A stretch of 43,698 nucleotides of DNA from Caldifarciminota bacterium (GCA_024277525.1 JAJRUZ010000063.1:1-43698), one strand, 5' to 3'. Positions 16,392 through 26,182 are shown, counted from the first letter of the stretch. The notes: generated by a model from the letters alone, not told the origin. Numbers and translations are program-made.

Positions 16392-17107
16392 CGGAAAGGA
16401 ATTATGTTATATATAAAGACACCCGAAAACAGAAAGGGCAAAAGGGGTAAATATTTCTCTTTTTTAAATAAAAGGATAATAATTCCGAATATTGAACCTA
16501 TTAAAAAAGAAAGAAAAAAAACAAATAAAAAATCAAAACCCCTTATGTAAATTCCCATTAATGCAAAAACATAAGGGTCTCCTTCTCCGAGTGCTTCTTT
16601 TTTAAAAATTTTATTTCCTCCCCATCTTATTAAAATTCCGAATAGAAATCCGAGAAAGGAAAAAATTATGGATGAAAGCAAATGCTTTGAAAAAAATGCA
16701 ATGAGAAATCCGAAATATAAGGAAGGAAAAAGCAAAATATCATAAACATAATGAGTATCAAAATCAATAAAAGCCATTATCATTAAAAAATACATTATTG
16801 ATATTGCTTCAAGGGTTTTAAGTGAAATTCCGAAGTAAAGATAAGGAACAACAAAAATGATAGCAGAGAGTATCTCAACGAGCGGATATCTTAATGATAT
16901 TTTTTCTCCACAGTATCTGCATCTGCCCTTTAGAAACAAATAACTCAGTACAGGGATATTGTCGTAGAATTTGATTTTATTTTTACAGTTGGGACAGAAA
17001 GAGGAAGGAATTATAATGGAAATTTCTTTCGGAATTCGATATATTAAAACATTTGCAAAGCTTCCGAAAGAAAGCCCTAAGAATAAGAAAATTAAAAGTT
17101 CAACCAA
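16370..17107 (-). CDS. Prepilin peptidase / type IV leader peptidase (A24 family)
   Basis: The protein starts with a membrane helix and GLSFGSFANVLIYRIPKE, the standard opening of PilD. The methyltransferase-associated zinc motif has two CxxC pairs (FCPNCKN and CRYCGEK). The two catalytic aspartates lie in MAFIDFDTHYVYD and the GEGDPYV motif. It cleaves and N-methylates type IV prepilins or type II secretion pseudopilins at the inner membrane. I chose TTG at 17107 because the family N-terminus begins there; frames reaching 17197 add sequence antitypical for the family. With this start it overlaps the original end of the GGDEF gene by 8 nt. Confidence 0.85.
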   Translation of the reverse strand: MVELLIFLFLGLSFGSFANVLIYRIPKEISIIIPSSFCPNCKNKIKFYDNIPVLSYLFLKGRCRYCGEKISLRYPLVEILSAIIFVVPYLYFGISLKTLEAISIMYFLMIMAFIDFDTHYVYDILLFPSLYFGFLIAFFSKHLLSSIIFSFLGFLFGILIRWGGNKIFKKEALGEGDPYVFALMGIYIRGFDFLFVFFLSFLIGSIFGIIILLFKKEKYLPLLPFLFSGVFIYNIIPFRWSFFIY

Positions 17108-18386
17108 ATGCGAGTACTTTGTTTTTACCCGATTCTTTTGCTTTGTAAAGGGCTCTATCAGCCTTATCAATAAGCAATTTCGCATCATCCGCATCATCCG
17201 GAAATACTGCTACTCCACCTGAAATTGTGAGTTTTCAACCCGGTTGTTTTTCCTCATGCGGAAATTTTGTCCTTTCTATTATCTGCCTTACCATTTCTCC
17301 GTATCTTAATGATTCAATTTTATTTTTTTTGGGTAAAATTACCACGAACTCTTCTCCTCCGTATCTTGCGGGAATTCCTTTTGCCGTCTCCGCGGTTTTT
17401 TTCAGAATTTTTGCAATGCTTTTTAAAAGAAGATCCCCTTTCGGATGTCCGTTTGTATCATTGTACTTCTTAAAATAATCAATATCCATTAAGAATAATC
17501 CGACCTGAAAACCGTCCTTTTTTGCATTTTCAAGAATTTCTTGAAGTTTTTCCATGAAATATCTCTTGTTGTATATTTCTGTCAATCCATCTGTGTCAGC
17601 CATTCTCTGGATTTTTTCCATTAATTCCGCAGACCTCAAAGCTAATGCCCCGAGTTCCGAAATCATTTGTACTGTTTCCATTGCTGCCCTCAAAGCTTCC
17701 TCTTTTGATTCCTCATACACAACACCTTCTATTTTCTCTTGCTTTATTCCAGAAACCGCAAGGACTCCGAAAAGTCTTTCACGGTGAAAAAGAGGCGATA
17801 TTATCTCATAATTGATACCGAAGGGATCAGTAAGTTGAGTCTCGGGTATTCCTTCAACAAGCGCATCTTGGTACATTGTATCTTTATCCATTGTGAATCT
17901 CTTTTTCGCAGCATAACCGATCGGTCCTTCTCCGAAATTATAAACCAGAGCCCCTCTTCCTAAGAGTTCTTTGTCTTCAAAACTTTTATGTTTGTAAAGA
18001 ACAAGTTTAAATCCTCCCTCAACCGCATTGAAATAATAAACATCATTTGCATTAATTATGTTCTTCACTTGCTCCGTCAAAAGTTCAATTATTTCTTCCT
18101 TTTCCGTCAATTCGCTTAAAGCACCTGCTAAATTCAAAACAGCCTGAATTATTCTCTTTCTCTTTGAGAAAAGCATATTAAGTTCATCTATTCTGCTTGT
18201 CAATTCTTTCATCATAAACTCATGACTCTCCCTTAATCTCCTTAACCTTTTCTCATAATCCTTTTTTATTTTTCTTTCTTTATTTATTTTACTTTTTAAT
18301 TCCAAAATTATTATTAAAAGAATCACCAATAATCCGCCTGCTATACTCGCAACCAGTCCGAAATTTTCACTTATAAAATTTTCCAT
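17100..18386 (-). pseudogene. GGDEF diguanylate cyclase (TM + GAF-like + GGDEF) interrupted by an in-frame TGA
   Basis: One N-terminal membrane helix (LVASIAGGLLVILLIIILEL), a coiled coil and a GAF-like domain (about 80-235) precede a GGDEF domain. The domain has MADTDGLTEIYNKRYF and an active-site RYGGEEF at 343-347. No RxxD inhibitory site precedes it. A TGA at 17235-17237 stops translation after 383 residues (KQPG). The same frame then continues for 45 codons with the missing end of the domain (KLTISGGVAVFPDD, DKADRALYKAKESG) and stops at 17100. A glycine codon is expected at the TGA. It could be a nonsense mutation, a sequencing error or recoding. The truncated product lacks the last strand and helix of the domain. 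Confidence 0.85.
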
Positions 18387-19635
18387 TTTTTATCCTCTTT
18401 TTTAAAATTTTTTCAATTTTTAATAATTTATTGTAAAGTTTTTTCCTCAGATTTTTAAATTCTTTTTCATTAATCGGAACCTTATTTTTAAAAAGATTTT
18501 CCTGAACCACCTTATATGCCTTACTCCTTTCCATTCCCTTTTCAATTAAATAATACAAAATCCCTTGAGAAAGGAGATAAATTTCATTTTTCTTTAAGTT
18601 TTCTTCTATTTTCTTTAAATCTATATTTAAATTTTTTAAAACAAAGATCATTTTATCAAGCATGTAATAAACAAGATGTGAAGCATCGGGCAGGATAATT
18701 CTTTCAACAGAAGAATGAGATATATCCCTTTCATGCCATAAAGCAATGTTTTCAAGGGCAGAAATAAGATACCCCCTTAATATTCTTGCCATTCCGCATA
18801 TTCTTTCCGAAATAATAGGATTTTTTTTATGTGGCATACTTGAAGAGCCTTTCTGTCCCTTCTTAAAGGGTTCTCCCCATTCACCCACCTCTGTTCTTGA
18901 TAAAAGACGAATTTCTGTTGCTATTCTTTCAAGAGATGAAGCTATAAGAGTTAATGTGAAGACAAATTTTGCAACCCTGTCTCTGGGAACAATCTGAGTT
19001 GAAACAGGCTCGGGCTTTAATCCGAGCTTTTTCATTACATATTTTTCAATTTCAGGGTCTATGTGAAGGTAATTTCCCACAGAACCTGATAATTTTCCGT
19101 AAGAAATTTCTTCCAGAGTATTTTTCAATCTTTCTTCATTTCTTTTTACTTCTGATAAATAGGATAAAAATTTATGAGATAAGGTCATAGGTTCGGCAAA
19201 CATTCCGTGTGTTCTCCCTGCTGTTATGACACCTTCATATTCGGAAACAAGATTTTCCAAAACACTCTTTAACTCCCTTTGTTTTTTCATTATAAGTTCC
19301 AGAGTCTCCTTCATCTGAATTGCAAGTGTTGTGTCAAGTAAATCAGATGAAGTTAAGCCGAAATGAATATAAGGAGCTATTTCTCTTCCTACTTTCTTTT
19401 CAAGAATGTCCACAAATGCAGCAACATCATGATTTGTCACTTTTTCTCTTTCTTTCACTTCCTCCGGTGTTATTTTTTTCACTTTTTTTCTTATTTTATC
19501 TGCTATTCCTTTTTTAATAATTCCCTTTTTTTCAAGACCCTCAATTGTTAATATTTCTATTAAAAGCCATATTCTTAATTTATTTTCCTCACTCCATATT
19601 TTTTCAATTTCCGGTATTTTGTATCTTTCAATCAT
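18367..19635 (-). CDS. purB: Adenylosuccinate lyase
   Basis: The 422-residue protein shows the fumarase/aspartase superfamily signature GSSSMPHKKNP. It also has TNHDVAAFVDIL, HFGLTSSDLLDTTLA and AGRTHGMFAEPMTLSHKF, all typical of PurB. It acts twice in purine synthesis, releasing fumarate from SAICAR and from adenylosuccinate. It overlaps gmk by 4 nt and the GGDEF gene by 20 nt within the minus-strand unit, so purine genes are expressed together with signalling and pilus genes. Confidence 0.95.
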   Translation of the reverse strand: MIERYKIPEIEKIWSEENKLRIWLLIEILTIEGLEKKGIIKKGIADKIRKKVKKITPEEVKEREKVTNHDVAAFVDILEKKVGREIAPYIHFGLTSSDLLDTTLAIQMKETLELIMKKQRELKSVLENLVSEYEGVITAGRTHGMFAEPMTLSHKFLSYLSEVKRNEERLKNTLEEISYGKLSGSVGNYLHIDPEIEKYVMKKLGLKPEPVSTQIVPRDRVAKFVFTLTLIASSLERIATEIRLLSRTEVGEWGEPFKKGQKGSSSMPHKKNPIISERICGMARILRGYLISALENIALWHERDISHSSVERIILPDASHLVYYMLDKMIFVLKNLNIDLKKIEENLKKNEIYLLSQGILYYLIEKGMERSKAYKVVQENLFKNKVPINEKEFKNLRKKLYNKLLKIEKILKKRIKNGKFYK

Positions 19636-20246
19636 ATTTTTTCCTCTGATATAAGATATGTTCTTTTTGCTTTTAATTTTTCCGCCTTATAGATATTTTC
19701 AACCATTTCAAAAGTCTCCTCCACGATTGTATTCACAATGGTATAATCAAAGAATTTCCACATTTTACTTTCTTCCTTTGCCTCCATTAATCTCTTTTCA
19801 ACAAGTTCAGGATTATCAGGATGCCTTTTTGAAAGACGATTCAAAAGTTCTTCCCATGATGGAGGAAATAAGAAAATTGAGACGATATCCTCAAAATGCC
19901 TTTTCAAATTAAAAAGACCCTTTGAATCCATATCAAACAATACATTGTATCCTTGATCAAGCCATTTTAACACAGGCTCCTTAGGGGTTCCGTAGTAATT
20001 TCCGTAAGCAAATGTCCATTCTATAAGTTCGCCGTTCTCTATCTTTTTCTTAAATTCGTCTTCGGAAACATAATAATAATCAACTCCCTCAATTTCTCCC
20101 TCTCTTTTTTCTCTGGTTGTGTAAGAAATTGAATATTTAATTTCATTTTTATATTTTTTCAAAAGTTTTCTCACGATTGTAGTTTTTCCTGTTCCTGAAG
20201 GACCTGATATTAAGAAAATGAAAGGTTTTCTTTTCAGTTCAATCAA
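19632..20246 (-). CDS. gmk: Guanylate kinase
   Basis: The 204-residue protein has the P-loop GPSGTGKTTIVRKLL, the GMP-binding SISYTTREKREGE, and VDYYYVSEDEFKKKI. Length fits Gmk. It phosphorylates GMP to GDP. It overlaps panC by 8 nt and purB by 4 nt. The gmk-rpoZ pairing common in bacteria is absent. Confidence 0.96.
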   Translation of the reverse strand: MIELKRKPFIFLISGPSGTGKTTIVRKLLKKYKNEIKYSISYTTREKREGEIEGVDYYYVSEDEFKKKIENGELIEWTFAYGNYYGTPKEPVLKWLDQGYNVLFDMDSKGLFNLKRHFEDIVSIFLFPPSWEELLNRLSKRHPDNPELVEKRLMEAKEESKMWKFFDYTIVNTIVEETFEMVENIYKAEKLKAKRTYLISEEKI

Positions 20247-21090
20247 TTTTAATCCTTATGTTATCTATTAATCTTGCCTTTCCGAGATAGGCAGCAATTC
20301 CGATAAGAATTTCTCCTTTTATCTCTTTAAGGGGTTGCAAATTTTCAGTATCAACAATTTCTATGTACTGAATTCTTATGTTTTCGGAATTATTTTCAAT
20401 AAATTCTTGCATTTTGTTTATTATATTCAAAGAGTTTCTTTCGCCTTTTTCAATAAGTTCCTTTGCAAGCAGAAGGGATTTATAAAGCAGAGGGGCTTCT
20501 TTTCTTTCTTTTTCATTGAGATACATATTCCTTGAACTCATGGCAAGTCCATCCTCTTCTCTCACTGTCTCAACAGGTAAAATTTCAATATCCATATTTA
20601 AATCCCTTATCATTCTTTTGATTATTAAAAGTTGCTGTGCATCTTTCCATCCGAAAGCCACGATGTGGGGCTTAACAATGTTAAATAATTTCATTACAAC
20701 GGTTGTTACCCCCTTAAAATGTCCTGGTCTGAATTTTCCACATAAGTGTTCGGAAAGTTTTTCCACCTCAACATAGGTTGAAAAATTTTCAGGATACATT
20801 TCATTAACGTCAGGATAAAATATTATATCAACTCCTTCATTTTCACATTTTTTTCTATCTCCTTCAAAATCTCTGGGATATTCTCTGAAGTCCTCCTTCG
20901 GACCGAATTGGATGGGATTTACAAAAATACTGACAATGAGAATATCACATTTTTTCCTTGTTTCCCTCATTAAGGTGAGATGTCCCTCATGAAGCGCCCC
21001 CATCGTCGGTACAAAACCTATTTTCTTACCTTTCAGTCTCAATTCTTCTGCCCTTTTTTGCATTTCTTTTATTTTTTTAATTATTTCCAT
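20239..21090 (-). CDS. panC: Pantoate--beta-alanine ligase
   Basis: The 283-residue protein has the nucleotidyl-transferase motif PTMGALHEGHLTL and the matching FVNPIQFGPKEDFREYPRD. VVMKLFNIVKPHIVAFGWKD and the KMSKS-like LAMSSRNMYL are also present. It joins pantoate and beta-alanine with ATP to make pantothenate for coenzyme A. Other pan genes are not in the window. It overlaps folK by 10 nt. Confidence 0.96.
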   Translation of the reverse strand: MEIIKKIKEMQKRAEELRLKGKKIGFVPTMGALHEGHLTLMRETRKKCDILIVSIFVNPIQFGPKEDFREYPRDFEGDRKKCENEGVDIIFYPDVNEMYPENFSTYVEVEKLSEHLCGKFRPGHFKGVTTVVMKLFNIVKPHIVAFGWKDAQQLLIIKRMIRDLNMDIEILPVETVREEDGLAMSSRNMYLNEKERKEAPLLYKSLLLAKELIEKGERNSLNIINKMQEFIENNSENIRIQYIEIVDTENLQPLKEIKGEILIGIAAYLGKARLIDNIRIKID

Positions 21091-21584
21091 ATCCTGATTG
21101 CTTCTTTTTTAATCACCGGTCTTACTTCATCTTTTGTATTTTTATTCAAGAATTCTGCAATTTTTTTGTTAAAAACAGGATGTATAAAATCAGGCTCAAT
21201 CTCACAAAAAGGTATCAGAACAAAATTTCTTTTATGGAGCAGGGGGTGAGGCAAAATCAGTTTTTCATTTTCCATTATTAATTTTTCGTAAAAAAGTATG
21301 TCAATGTCAAGTGTTCTTGGTGCATATTTTTTTGTTCTTATTCTACCGAATTTTTTTTCAATTTTTTGTATTTTTTCGAGCAATTCAAGTGGAGAAACAT
21401 GGGTGAAGCCTTTTATGACCATATTGAGGAACATCGGACCTTCCGCACCGCCCCAAGGCTCTGTTAAATAAATAGAGGAAAAGGTTATATTGCTTAAAAC
21501 TTTTTTTAATTCAAGCATTGCAAATAATAAATTTTTTAATTTATTTCCTTTATTTGAACCGAGAGAAAGAAAAACATTTTTCAC
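21081..21584 (-). CDS. folK: 2-amino-4-hydroxy-6-hydroxymethyldihydropteridine pyrophosphokinase
   Basis: The 167-residue protein starts VFLSLGSNKGNKLKNL and contains FGRIRTKKYAPRTLDIDILF and LILPHPLLHKRNFVLIPFCE, the HPPK signatures including the metal-binding aspartates. It transfers pyrophosphate from ATP to the pterin in folate synthesis. The start is GTG at 21584, overlapping the stop of the cyclase gene by 4 nt (GTGA), so its translation depends on that of the upstream giant gene. Confidence 0.94.
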   Translation of the reverse strand: MKNVFLSLGSNKGNKLKNLLFAMLELKKVLSNITFSSIYLTEPWGGAEGPMFLNMVIKGFTHVSPLELLEKIQKIEKKFGRIRTKKYAPRTLDIDILFYEKLIMENEKLILPHPLLHKRNFVLIPFCEIEPDFIHPVFNKKIAEFLNKNTKDEVRPVIKKEAIRIWK

Positions 21585-24500
21585 AATAATTTTAAAGCTT
21601 TTAAGAAATTGTCCTTATTTTTTTCTTTTATATCCTTTGTAATGTAATCAAAAAGAGTTTTAAATTTGTCTTTAAATGACTCATCTATCTCTGACAATAG
21701 ATAAAAACTTTTTAAAATCATTCTGGTATTTTTGGTTTCATTTGCTATCTGAATCGCTCTTAAAAAGTCTTCCTTTTTCTCTTTTCTTTCTTTTTCCATA
21801 ATGCCTTTAAGAAGCAGGATATTTATTTCTGCTTCCTTGTCTCCGGCTTTTTTTGAAATTTTTTCGGCTTTATTATAATATTCCTCGGCTTTATTTAAAT
21901 CTTTCTGCAGTATATAAAAAGTAAGAAGTCTTATGTAATTTTTCAGTATAAATGTTTGAATGTTTATTTTTTTGAGCAATTCCAGGGAATTGAGATAGCA
22001 GGATAAAGCCTCATTGTTTTTTCCTTTAATTATTAAAATATCTCCTTTATTCATGAGGGACAAGCCCCGAATGTCATCATATTTATTATCTACGGACAAT
22101 TTCAAGGCATTTTCATTTTCTTTTTCTGCATTTTCTATATCACCCGAGAGAAGATAGAATCTGCTGAGATTGTAAAGACCGAGTGTCATATCTTTTGTCT
22201 TTCCTGCTTTTCTGCTTATATCAATAAATTTTTCTATGAATTCAATTGATTTATTATATAAAAGCTTCCTTGAATATACTATTGCCATGTTGTTATACAC
22301 CAATGCCATTTCATTTTTCATATCAAATATTTTAAATATTTGAAGGGCTTTTTGAAAGTACTCCATTGCTTTAAAATAGTCTCCTTTTTTTAAATAATAT
22401 CCCCCTATGGAATAATAGAATTTGCCCATTCCAGGCCGGTATTTTTCCTTTTCACATATTTTAAGACCTTCCTCAAAATATCTCTTAGCCTCTTCAAATT
22501 TTTCCATTCTGTAATAAAGATTCGCTATGTTATGAAGTGTAGGAGCTATATCTATAGCCTTTCCGTATTTTTTCTTATACTCCAGTGCCTTCTGATAATA
22601 AAAAAGTGCCTTTTCTAACTCATTCTCATATTCATAAATCCCTCCCAAGGAGTTAAGGACGATTCCTGTTATATACCCTTCTTTTTTTGCATATTTCAAA
22701 GCCGTTAAATAATTGTTTTTAGCTTCTTCAAGTTTTCTTTGATAATGGTTGCAGAATCCTAAATAAAGAAATGCTTTACTTTTTTCTTTTATTGACCATG
22801 TATCCAGAGCCTCAAGAAGCAGCTCTTCTGCTTTCTTATATTCCCCTTTAATAAAAATTAAAAAATCAAGATAAGAATAAAGGGCTTCTTCATTTTTTTT
22901 ATTGATGAGTTCTTTAAAATAAATTACACTTTCCTCTACCTTTCCTTCATTTTTCAAACATTCTGCAAGCTTCAATTTTGCATAACTAAGCAATTTTTCA
23001 TCTTTTGCCAGTTTTATCAATTTTTTTGCATATTTTATTGCTTCCTCATAATTTACTCTGAGAATGGACTTTTCAAGAAGTTCTTTATAATAATTAATTG
23101 CTTTTTCTGTTTCTCCTGCCTTTTCATAATTAAAAGCAATCACTGCCAGGATGTTCTCTCTTTTTACTTCACTTTCAAGTCTTTCCGCAATTCTCCGATG
23201 TAATATTTTACGGCTTGATTTCAAAAGTCTATCAAATATTGCATCCTTATAAACAGGGGACTTGAATTTATATATCTCTCCTTCCCTTTCGGATTCCAAT
23301 ATTCCCTTTAATACAAGGGTTTCAAGTTTAGGCTTTAAGAAAATTTTTTTTCTTCCCGAAACCGTTTCCAATACCCTTACCTCAAATCTATCACCTAAGA
23401 AAGAGGAGAAAGTTAATATTTCTTTTTCCTCCTGTTCCAAAGAATCTATGGTTGCCTGAACCAGGTCAATTAATATATCAGGAAGTTTTAACTCGGAGAT
23501 ATCTTTTACAAATAAAACTTCCCCATTTTTTTTCTTAAGATAATTCCCCGAATACAAGACATGAATAATGTTTTTCAAATAAAGGGGAATTCCGAGACTC
23601 TTTTTCATTATTTCACTTAAAATTTTTTCATCATAATTCCTCAGCTTTAAATTTTTTTCTATAAATTCTTTTATTTCCTGAAAAGAAAAGGAGGATAATT
23701 CAAGTGTATCAAAATCCGAAAGTAAATTCAGATTTTTCTCCTTATAGAAGTTATTCCTGACCAAAGCGATTAAGAAAAGATTTCCCCCTTTGTAATGCTT
23801 TGATAAATAATCAAGTAAGGAAATGGATAGCTCATCAAGAAAGTGTGTATTTTCAATTATTAAAACATTGTGCTCATTTTCACAGAGTGTTCTTATGAAG
23901 TATAAAAATGAATAAAAGATGATGCTTCTTCTTTCTTTTTCATTTCCGATTTCTGTTTTCTGCTTTTGAGGATCCAGAATATAATCAAGATATTCGCCTA
24001 TCTCCCTACTTTCTTCGTTCTTTTTTATTTTGTAAAGGTAATCCTTTAAAGGATAATATTTTCTTAATAAACTTTCGGAGAATTTAACTAAGGAAGATGA
24101 AAGTGGGTCAGGGTATATCCATTTTATATTTATTTTTTCTATTCTTTTCCTTAAAACTTTCTCAAATTCATTCATCAGCCTTGTTTTTCCGGAGCCTATT
24201 TCTCCTTTTAAAAATAAAAAAACTGCCTTTTCTTTTGACTTTTCAAAAAAATCAATCAAAAAGTTCATCTCCTTTTCTCTTCCCACAAATTCACTGTCCT
24301 TCAGTATTTCCTTTATTTCTTCTGTTGCTTTGTCTTTATAACCTATTACTTCATACAGAGAGATTTGTTTTGCTTTTCCTTTAAGATGCACGGACGGTAT
24401 TTTTCTGAAATTAAATATTTCTTTTGTCAATTCATAAGTACTTTCCGAGACAAAAATTTTGCCGGGGTCACAGACACTTTCTATTCTCTGTGCTGTATTT

Positions 24501-24985
24501 ACGGTGTCTCCGAGTGCTGTATAGTCCCCCTCTCTTTTCTTCCCTATTTTGCCCGTAACAACTTCTGCGGTATTTATTCCTATTCTCATTTTTAATTCAA
24601 CATTTGAGATCTCTTTTATATACTTATTAATTTCCTTAAGTTTCTTCTGCATTTCAAGGGCTGAGAGAATGGCTCTTTCCGCATCATCACCGTGGGAAAC
24701 CGGTGCCCCGAAAAGTGCCATTATTGCGTCTCCTATGTACTTATCCACATACCCTCCGTATTTTTCAATTATTTCCGTCATATTTGAAAATACCTTATCT
24801 ATTATCTCCCGTATTTCTTCCGGCTCTAATCGCTCGGATAAACTTGTAAAGCCCTTTAAATCAAGAAACAAAACCGAACAAACCCTTTTTTCTCCTTCCC
24901 ATATTTCTTTTTCAATCTTCTCTCCACATTTTATACAAAAAATCGCTTCTTCCGGATTTTCACTACCGCATTTTTTACATTTCAT
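21581..24985 (-). CDS. Class III adenylate/guanylate cyclase with zinc ribbon, AAA-type ATPase and TPR repeats
   Basis: The 1134-residue protein begins with a double-CxxC zinc ribbon (MKCKKCGSENPEEAIFCIKC). The class III cyclase domain at about 33-220 has LFLDLKGFTSLSER, KYIGDAIMALFGAP and GDYTALGDTVNTAQRIE. A predicted STAND/AAA ATPase module starts near 232 (FVGREKEM), with Walker A GEIGSGKTR. About a dozen TPR repeats fill residues 620-1100. Such proteins are thought to be signal-gated cyclases or scaffolds. A good ribosome binding site (AAGGAGG) lies upstream. It heads the nine-gene overlapping unit, so it may be translated at the same level as folK and the others. Confidence 0.9.
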   Translation of the reverse strand: MKCKKCGSENPEEAIFCIKCGEKIEKEIWEGEKRVCSVLFLDLKGFTSLSERLEPEEIREIIDKVFSNMTEIIEKYGGYVDKYIGDAIMALFGAPVSHGDDAERAILSALEMQKKLKEINKYIKEISNVELKMRIGINTAEVVTGKIGKKREGDYTALGDTVNTAQRIESVCDPGKIFVSESTYELTKEIFNFRKIPSVHLKGKAKQISLYEVIGYKDKATEEIKEILKDSEFVGREKEMNFLIDFFEKSKEKAVFLFLKGEIGSGKTRLMNEFEKVLRKRIEKINIKWIYPDPLSSSLVKFSESLLRKYYPLKDYLYKIKKNEESREIGEYLDYILDPQKQKTEIGNEKERRSIIFYSFLYFIRTLCENEHNVLIIENTHFLDELSISLLDYLSKHYKGGNLFLIALVRNNFYKEKNLNLLSDFDTLELSSFSFQEIKEFIEKNLKLRNYDEKILSEIMKKSLGIPLYLKNIIHVLYSGNYLKKKNGEVLFVKDISELKLPDILIDLVQATIDSLEQEEKEILTFSSFLGDRFEVRVLETVSGRKKIFLKPKLETLVLKGILESEREGEIYKFKSPVYKDAIFDRLLKSSRKILHRRIAERLESEVKRENILAVIAFNYEKAGETEKAINYYKELLEKSILRVNYEEAIKYAKKLIKLAKDEKLLSYAKLKLAECLKNEGKVEESVIYFKELINKKNEEALYSYLDFLIFIKGEYKKAEELLLEALDTWSIKEKSKAFLYLGFCNHYQRKLEEAKNNYLTALKYAKKEGYITGIVLNSLGGIYEYENELEKALFYYQKALEYKKKYGKAIDIAPTLHNIANLYYRMEKFEEAKRYFEEGLKICEKEKYRPGMGKFYYSIGGYYLKKGDYFKAMEYFQKALQIFKIFDMKNEMALVYNNMAIVYSRKLLYNKSIEFIEKFIDISRKAGKTKDMTLGLYNLSRFYLLSGDIENAEKENENALKLSVDNKYDDIRGLSLMNKGDILIIKGKNNEALSCYLNSLELLKKINIQTFILKNYIRLLTFYILQKDLNKAEEYYNKAEKISKKAGDKEAEINILLLKGIMEKERKEKKEDFLRAIQIANETKNTRMILKSFYLLSEIDESFKDKFKTLFDYITKDIKEKNKDNFLKALKLL

Positions 24986-25030
24986 TTATCCTTTTTATTC
25001 CTCCTTTTTTACTTTATTTATAAGTTGTAT

Positions 25031-25044
25031 CCGAATTTCTTCGG
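25031..25044. promoter_or_regulatory. CCGAA-N4-TTCGG inverted repeat upstream of the cyclase operon
   Basis: A perfect 5-bp inverted repeat with a 4-nt centre lies 18 nt beyond the stop of the upstream lipoprotein gene. On the minus strand it also lies just before a TATAAA box that could serve the cyclase operon. It has no T-run, so an operator seems as likely as a terminator. Confidence 0.35.
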
Positions 25045-25062
25045 TTATGCAGTAATTTGTTT

Positions 25063-26112
25063 TTATCTATTGAACAAAAGTCCCATCACACTGGTCGGTG
25101 CAATATATTTCCATATATCTTCTTCTGTTCCGTCATTATAGGTTGCTTTAAGCCATGTGTGGTGTTGTTCATCATAAGGTGGTTCTGTGACCCAGAATTC
25201 ACCGACAAGATCCGCTCCTTTATTTCCATCTTTTTCTATTGTGCCTGTCAAAGAATGGTAATAATGAACTTCATATCCCGTATGTTGAGTATGAGTAGGT
25301 TTTGAATAATTTATAACAAGTTTCCACCCGTCGGAATCATACAATTGCACCGAGCCGGATGTATCTGCATGATTTGTCCATGAATAATTAAGAGTGTAAT
25401 TTTGGACAAAGTCTTTTGCGTATCCTTTCACATTTCCCACAAATACCGAATCTTCAAGTGTATGCCCCGAAGCTGCCTGTGCTTCAATTTTGTATTCTCC
25501 AACGTTGTATATGGTAAGCAAGATGTAAAGATAAATCATTTGAGCATTCTGGTCATAACTTGCCTGAAAATCAAAATTCATTATATCGTTTCCATCGGAT
25601 TTAAGATGTGCGGAAAGGGACTTTAAGACGGTGTCATTATTTATTATATCAAGATTTATGTTGTATAACTTCAATAAAGCTTGATGTGTATTTCCGTCCT
25701 CTCCTATATAATCCCATATAAATTTTATCCACTGAGAATCACTGGGTACATAATCCCATTCAGTATAAATAGGAGTTCCGCATCTTGTCGTATCCCAATG
25801 AAAAGTTCCTGTATGTGTCCATGTTCCGTAAAAACATGCAATGGAATCATTGAGACTGAAAGTTTTTATAGCTTTTTTATAATTTCTTTCTCCGAGTGCG
25901 GCGATGGCTTTGGTTAGAGATGCAACACCCGGAGGCTGAGAATTCCAGAAATCGCTCATTGCGAGAAAAGCGTCCGATGATGCAGTATTTGTTCCCACAC
26001 CACTGGAGCGGGTTATGAAGGCTTTTGTTTCTTCTTTTGTTACTTCCTCTTTCTTTTTACATGAGATTAATATCCCTCCGATTAATAAAGAGCCTACGAG
26101 TAATTTTTTCAT
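25063..26112 (-). CDS. Predicted lipoprotein of unknown function
   Basis: The 349-residue product has a clear lipoprotein signal, KKLLVGSLLIGGILISC, followed by a charged KKKEEVTKEE linker. The mature part is beta-rich with many Trp, Tyr, Thr and Asp residues (FYGTWTHTGTFHWDTTRCG, YEVHYYHSLTGTIEKDG). This suggests a surface or periplasmic beta-sandwich. No known family is recognised. It has a strong promoter, a 5' hairpin 34 nt before the ATG and an AAGGAG ribosome binding site. Composition is less lysine-rich than its neighbours. Confidence 0.65.
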   Translation of the reverse strand: MKKLLVGSLLIGGILISCKKKEEVTKEETKAFITRSSGVGTNTASSDAFLAMSDFWNSQPPGVASLTKAIAALGERNYKKAIKTFSLNDSIACFYGTWTHTGTFHWDTTRCGTPIYTEWDYVPSDSQWIKFIWDYIGEDGNTHQALLKLYNINLDIINNDTVLKSLSAHLKSDGNDIMNFDFQASYDQNAQMIYLYILLTIYNVGEYKIEAQAASGHTLEDSVFVGNVKGYAKDFVQNYTLNYSWTNHADTSGSVQLYDSDGWKLVINYSKPTHTQHTGYEVHYYHSLTGTIEKDGNKGADLVGEFWVTEPPYDEQHHTWLKATYNDGTEEDIWKYIAPTSVMGLLFNR

Positions 26113-26133
26113 AAATTCTCCTTAGTTTTTACC

Positions 26134-26146
26134 GGGAATTGAACCC
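26134..26146 (-). promoter_or_regulatory. T-arm-like leader hairpin, 34 nt before the lipoprotein ATG
   Basis: On the minus strand the leader contains GGGTTCAATTCCC, a 3-bp GGG/CCC stem with a TTCAATT heptaloop, like a tRNA T arm. The first G is exactly 34 nt upstream of the A of the ATG at 26112. The same motif at the same distance precedes the genes at 26880 and 37068. It falls near the expected transcript 5' end here. Confidence 0.45.
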
Positions 26147-26154
26147 ACAAATAT

Positions 26155-26182
26155 TTTATACATATCTTTTTCAAAAAGTCAA
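26155..26182 (-). promoter_or_regulatory. Sigma-70 promoter of the 26112 lipoprotein gene
   Basis: On the minus strand TTGACT (26182-26177) is followed by a 16-nt spacer and TATAAA (26160-26155). The expected transcription start is near 26148, giving a leader of about 36 nt that holds the GGGTTCAATTCCC hairpin and an AAGGAG ribosome binding site. Confidence 0.7.

Noticed and set aside
17235-17237. UGA recoded as glycine, as in Gracilibacteria/SR1
   Set aside because: A glycine codon is expected at this place, but TGA is the normal, family-consistent end of about 15 genes here (for example nuoB, nuoL, gmk, panC, purB and the sigma factor), many in ATGA or GTGA overlaps. General recoding is excluded.
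26134-26146. Remnant of a decayed tRNA gene
   Set aside because: Only the T-arm-like part is present. No acceptor, D or anticodon arm can be drawn upstream, and the same motif recurs at fixed distance before other genes.
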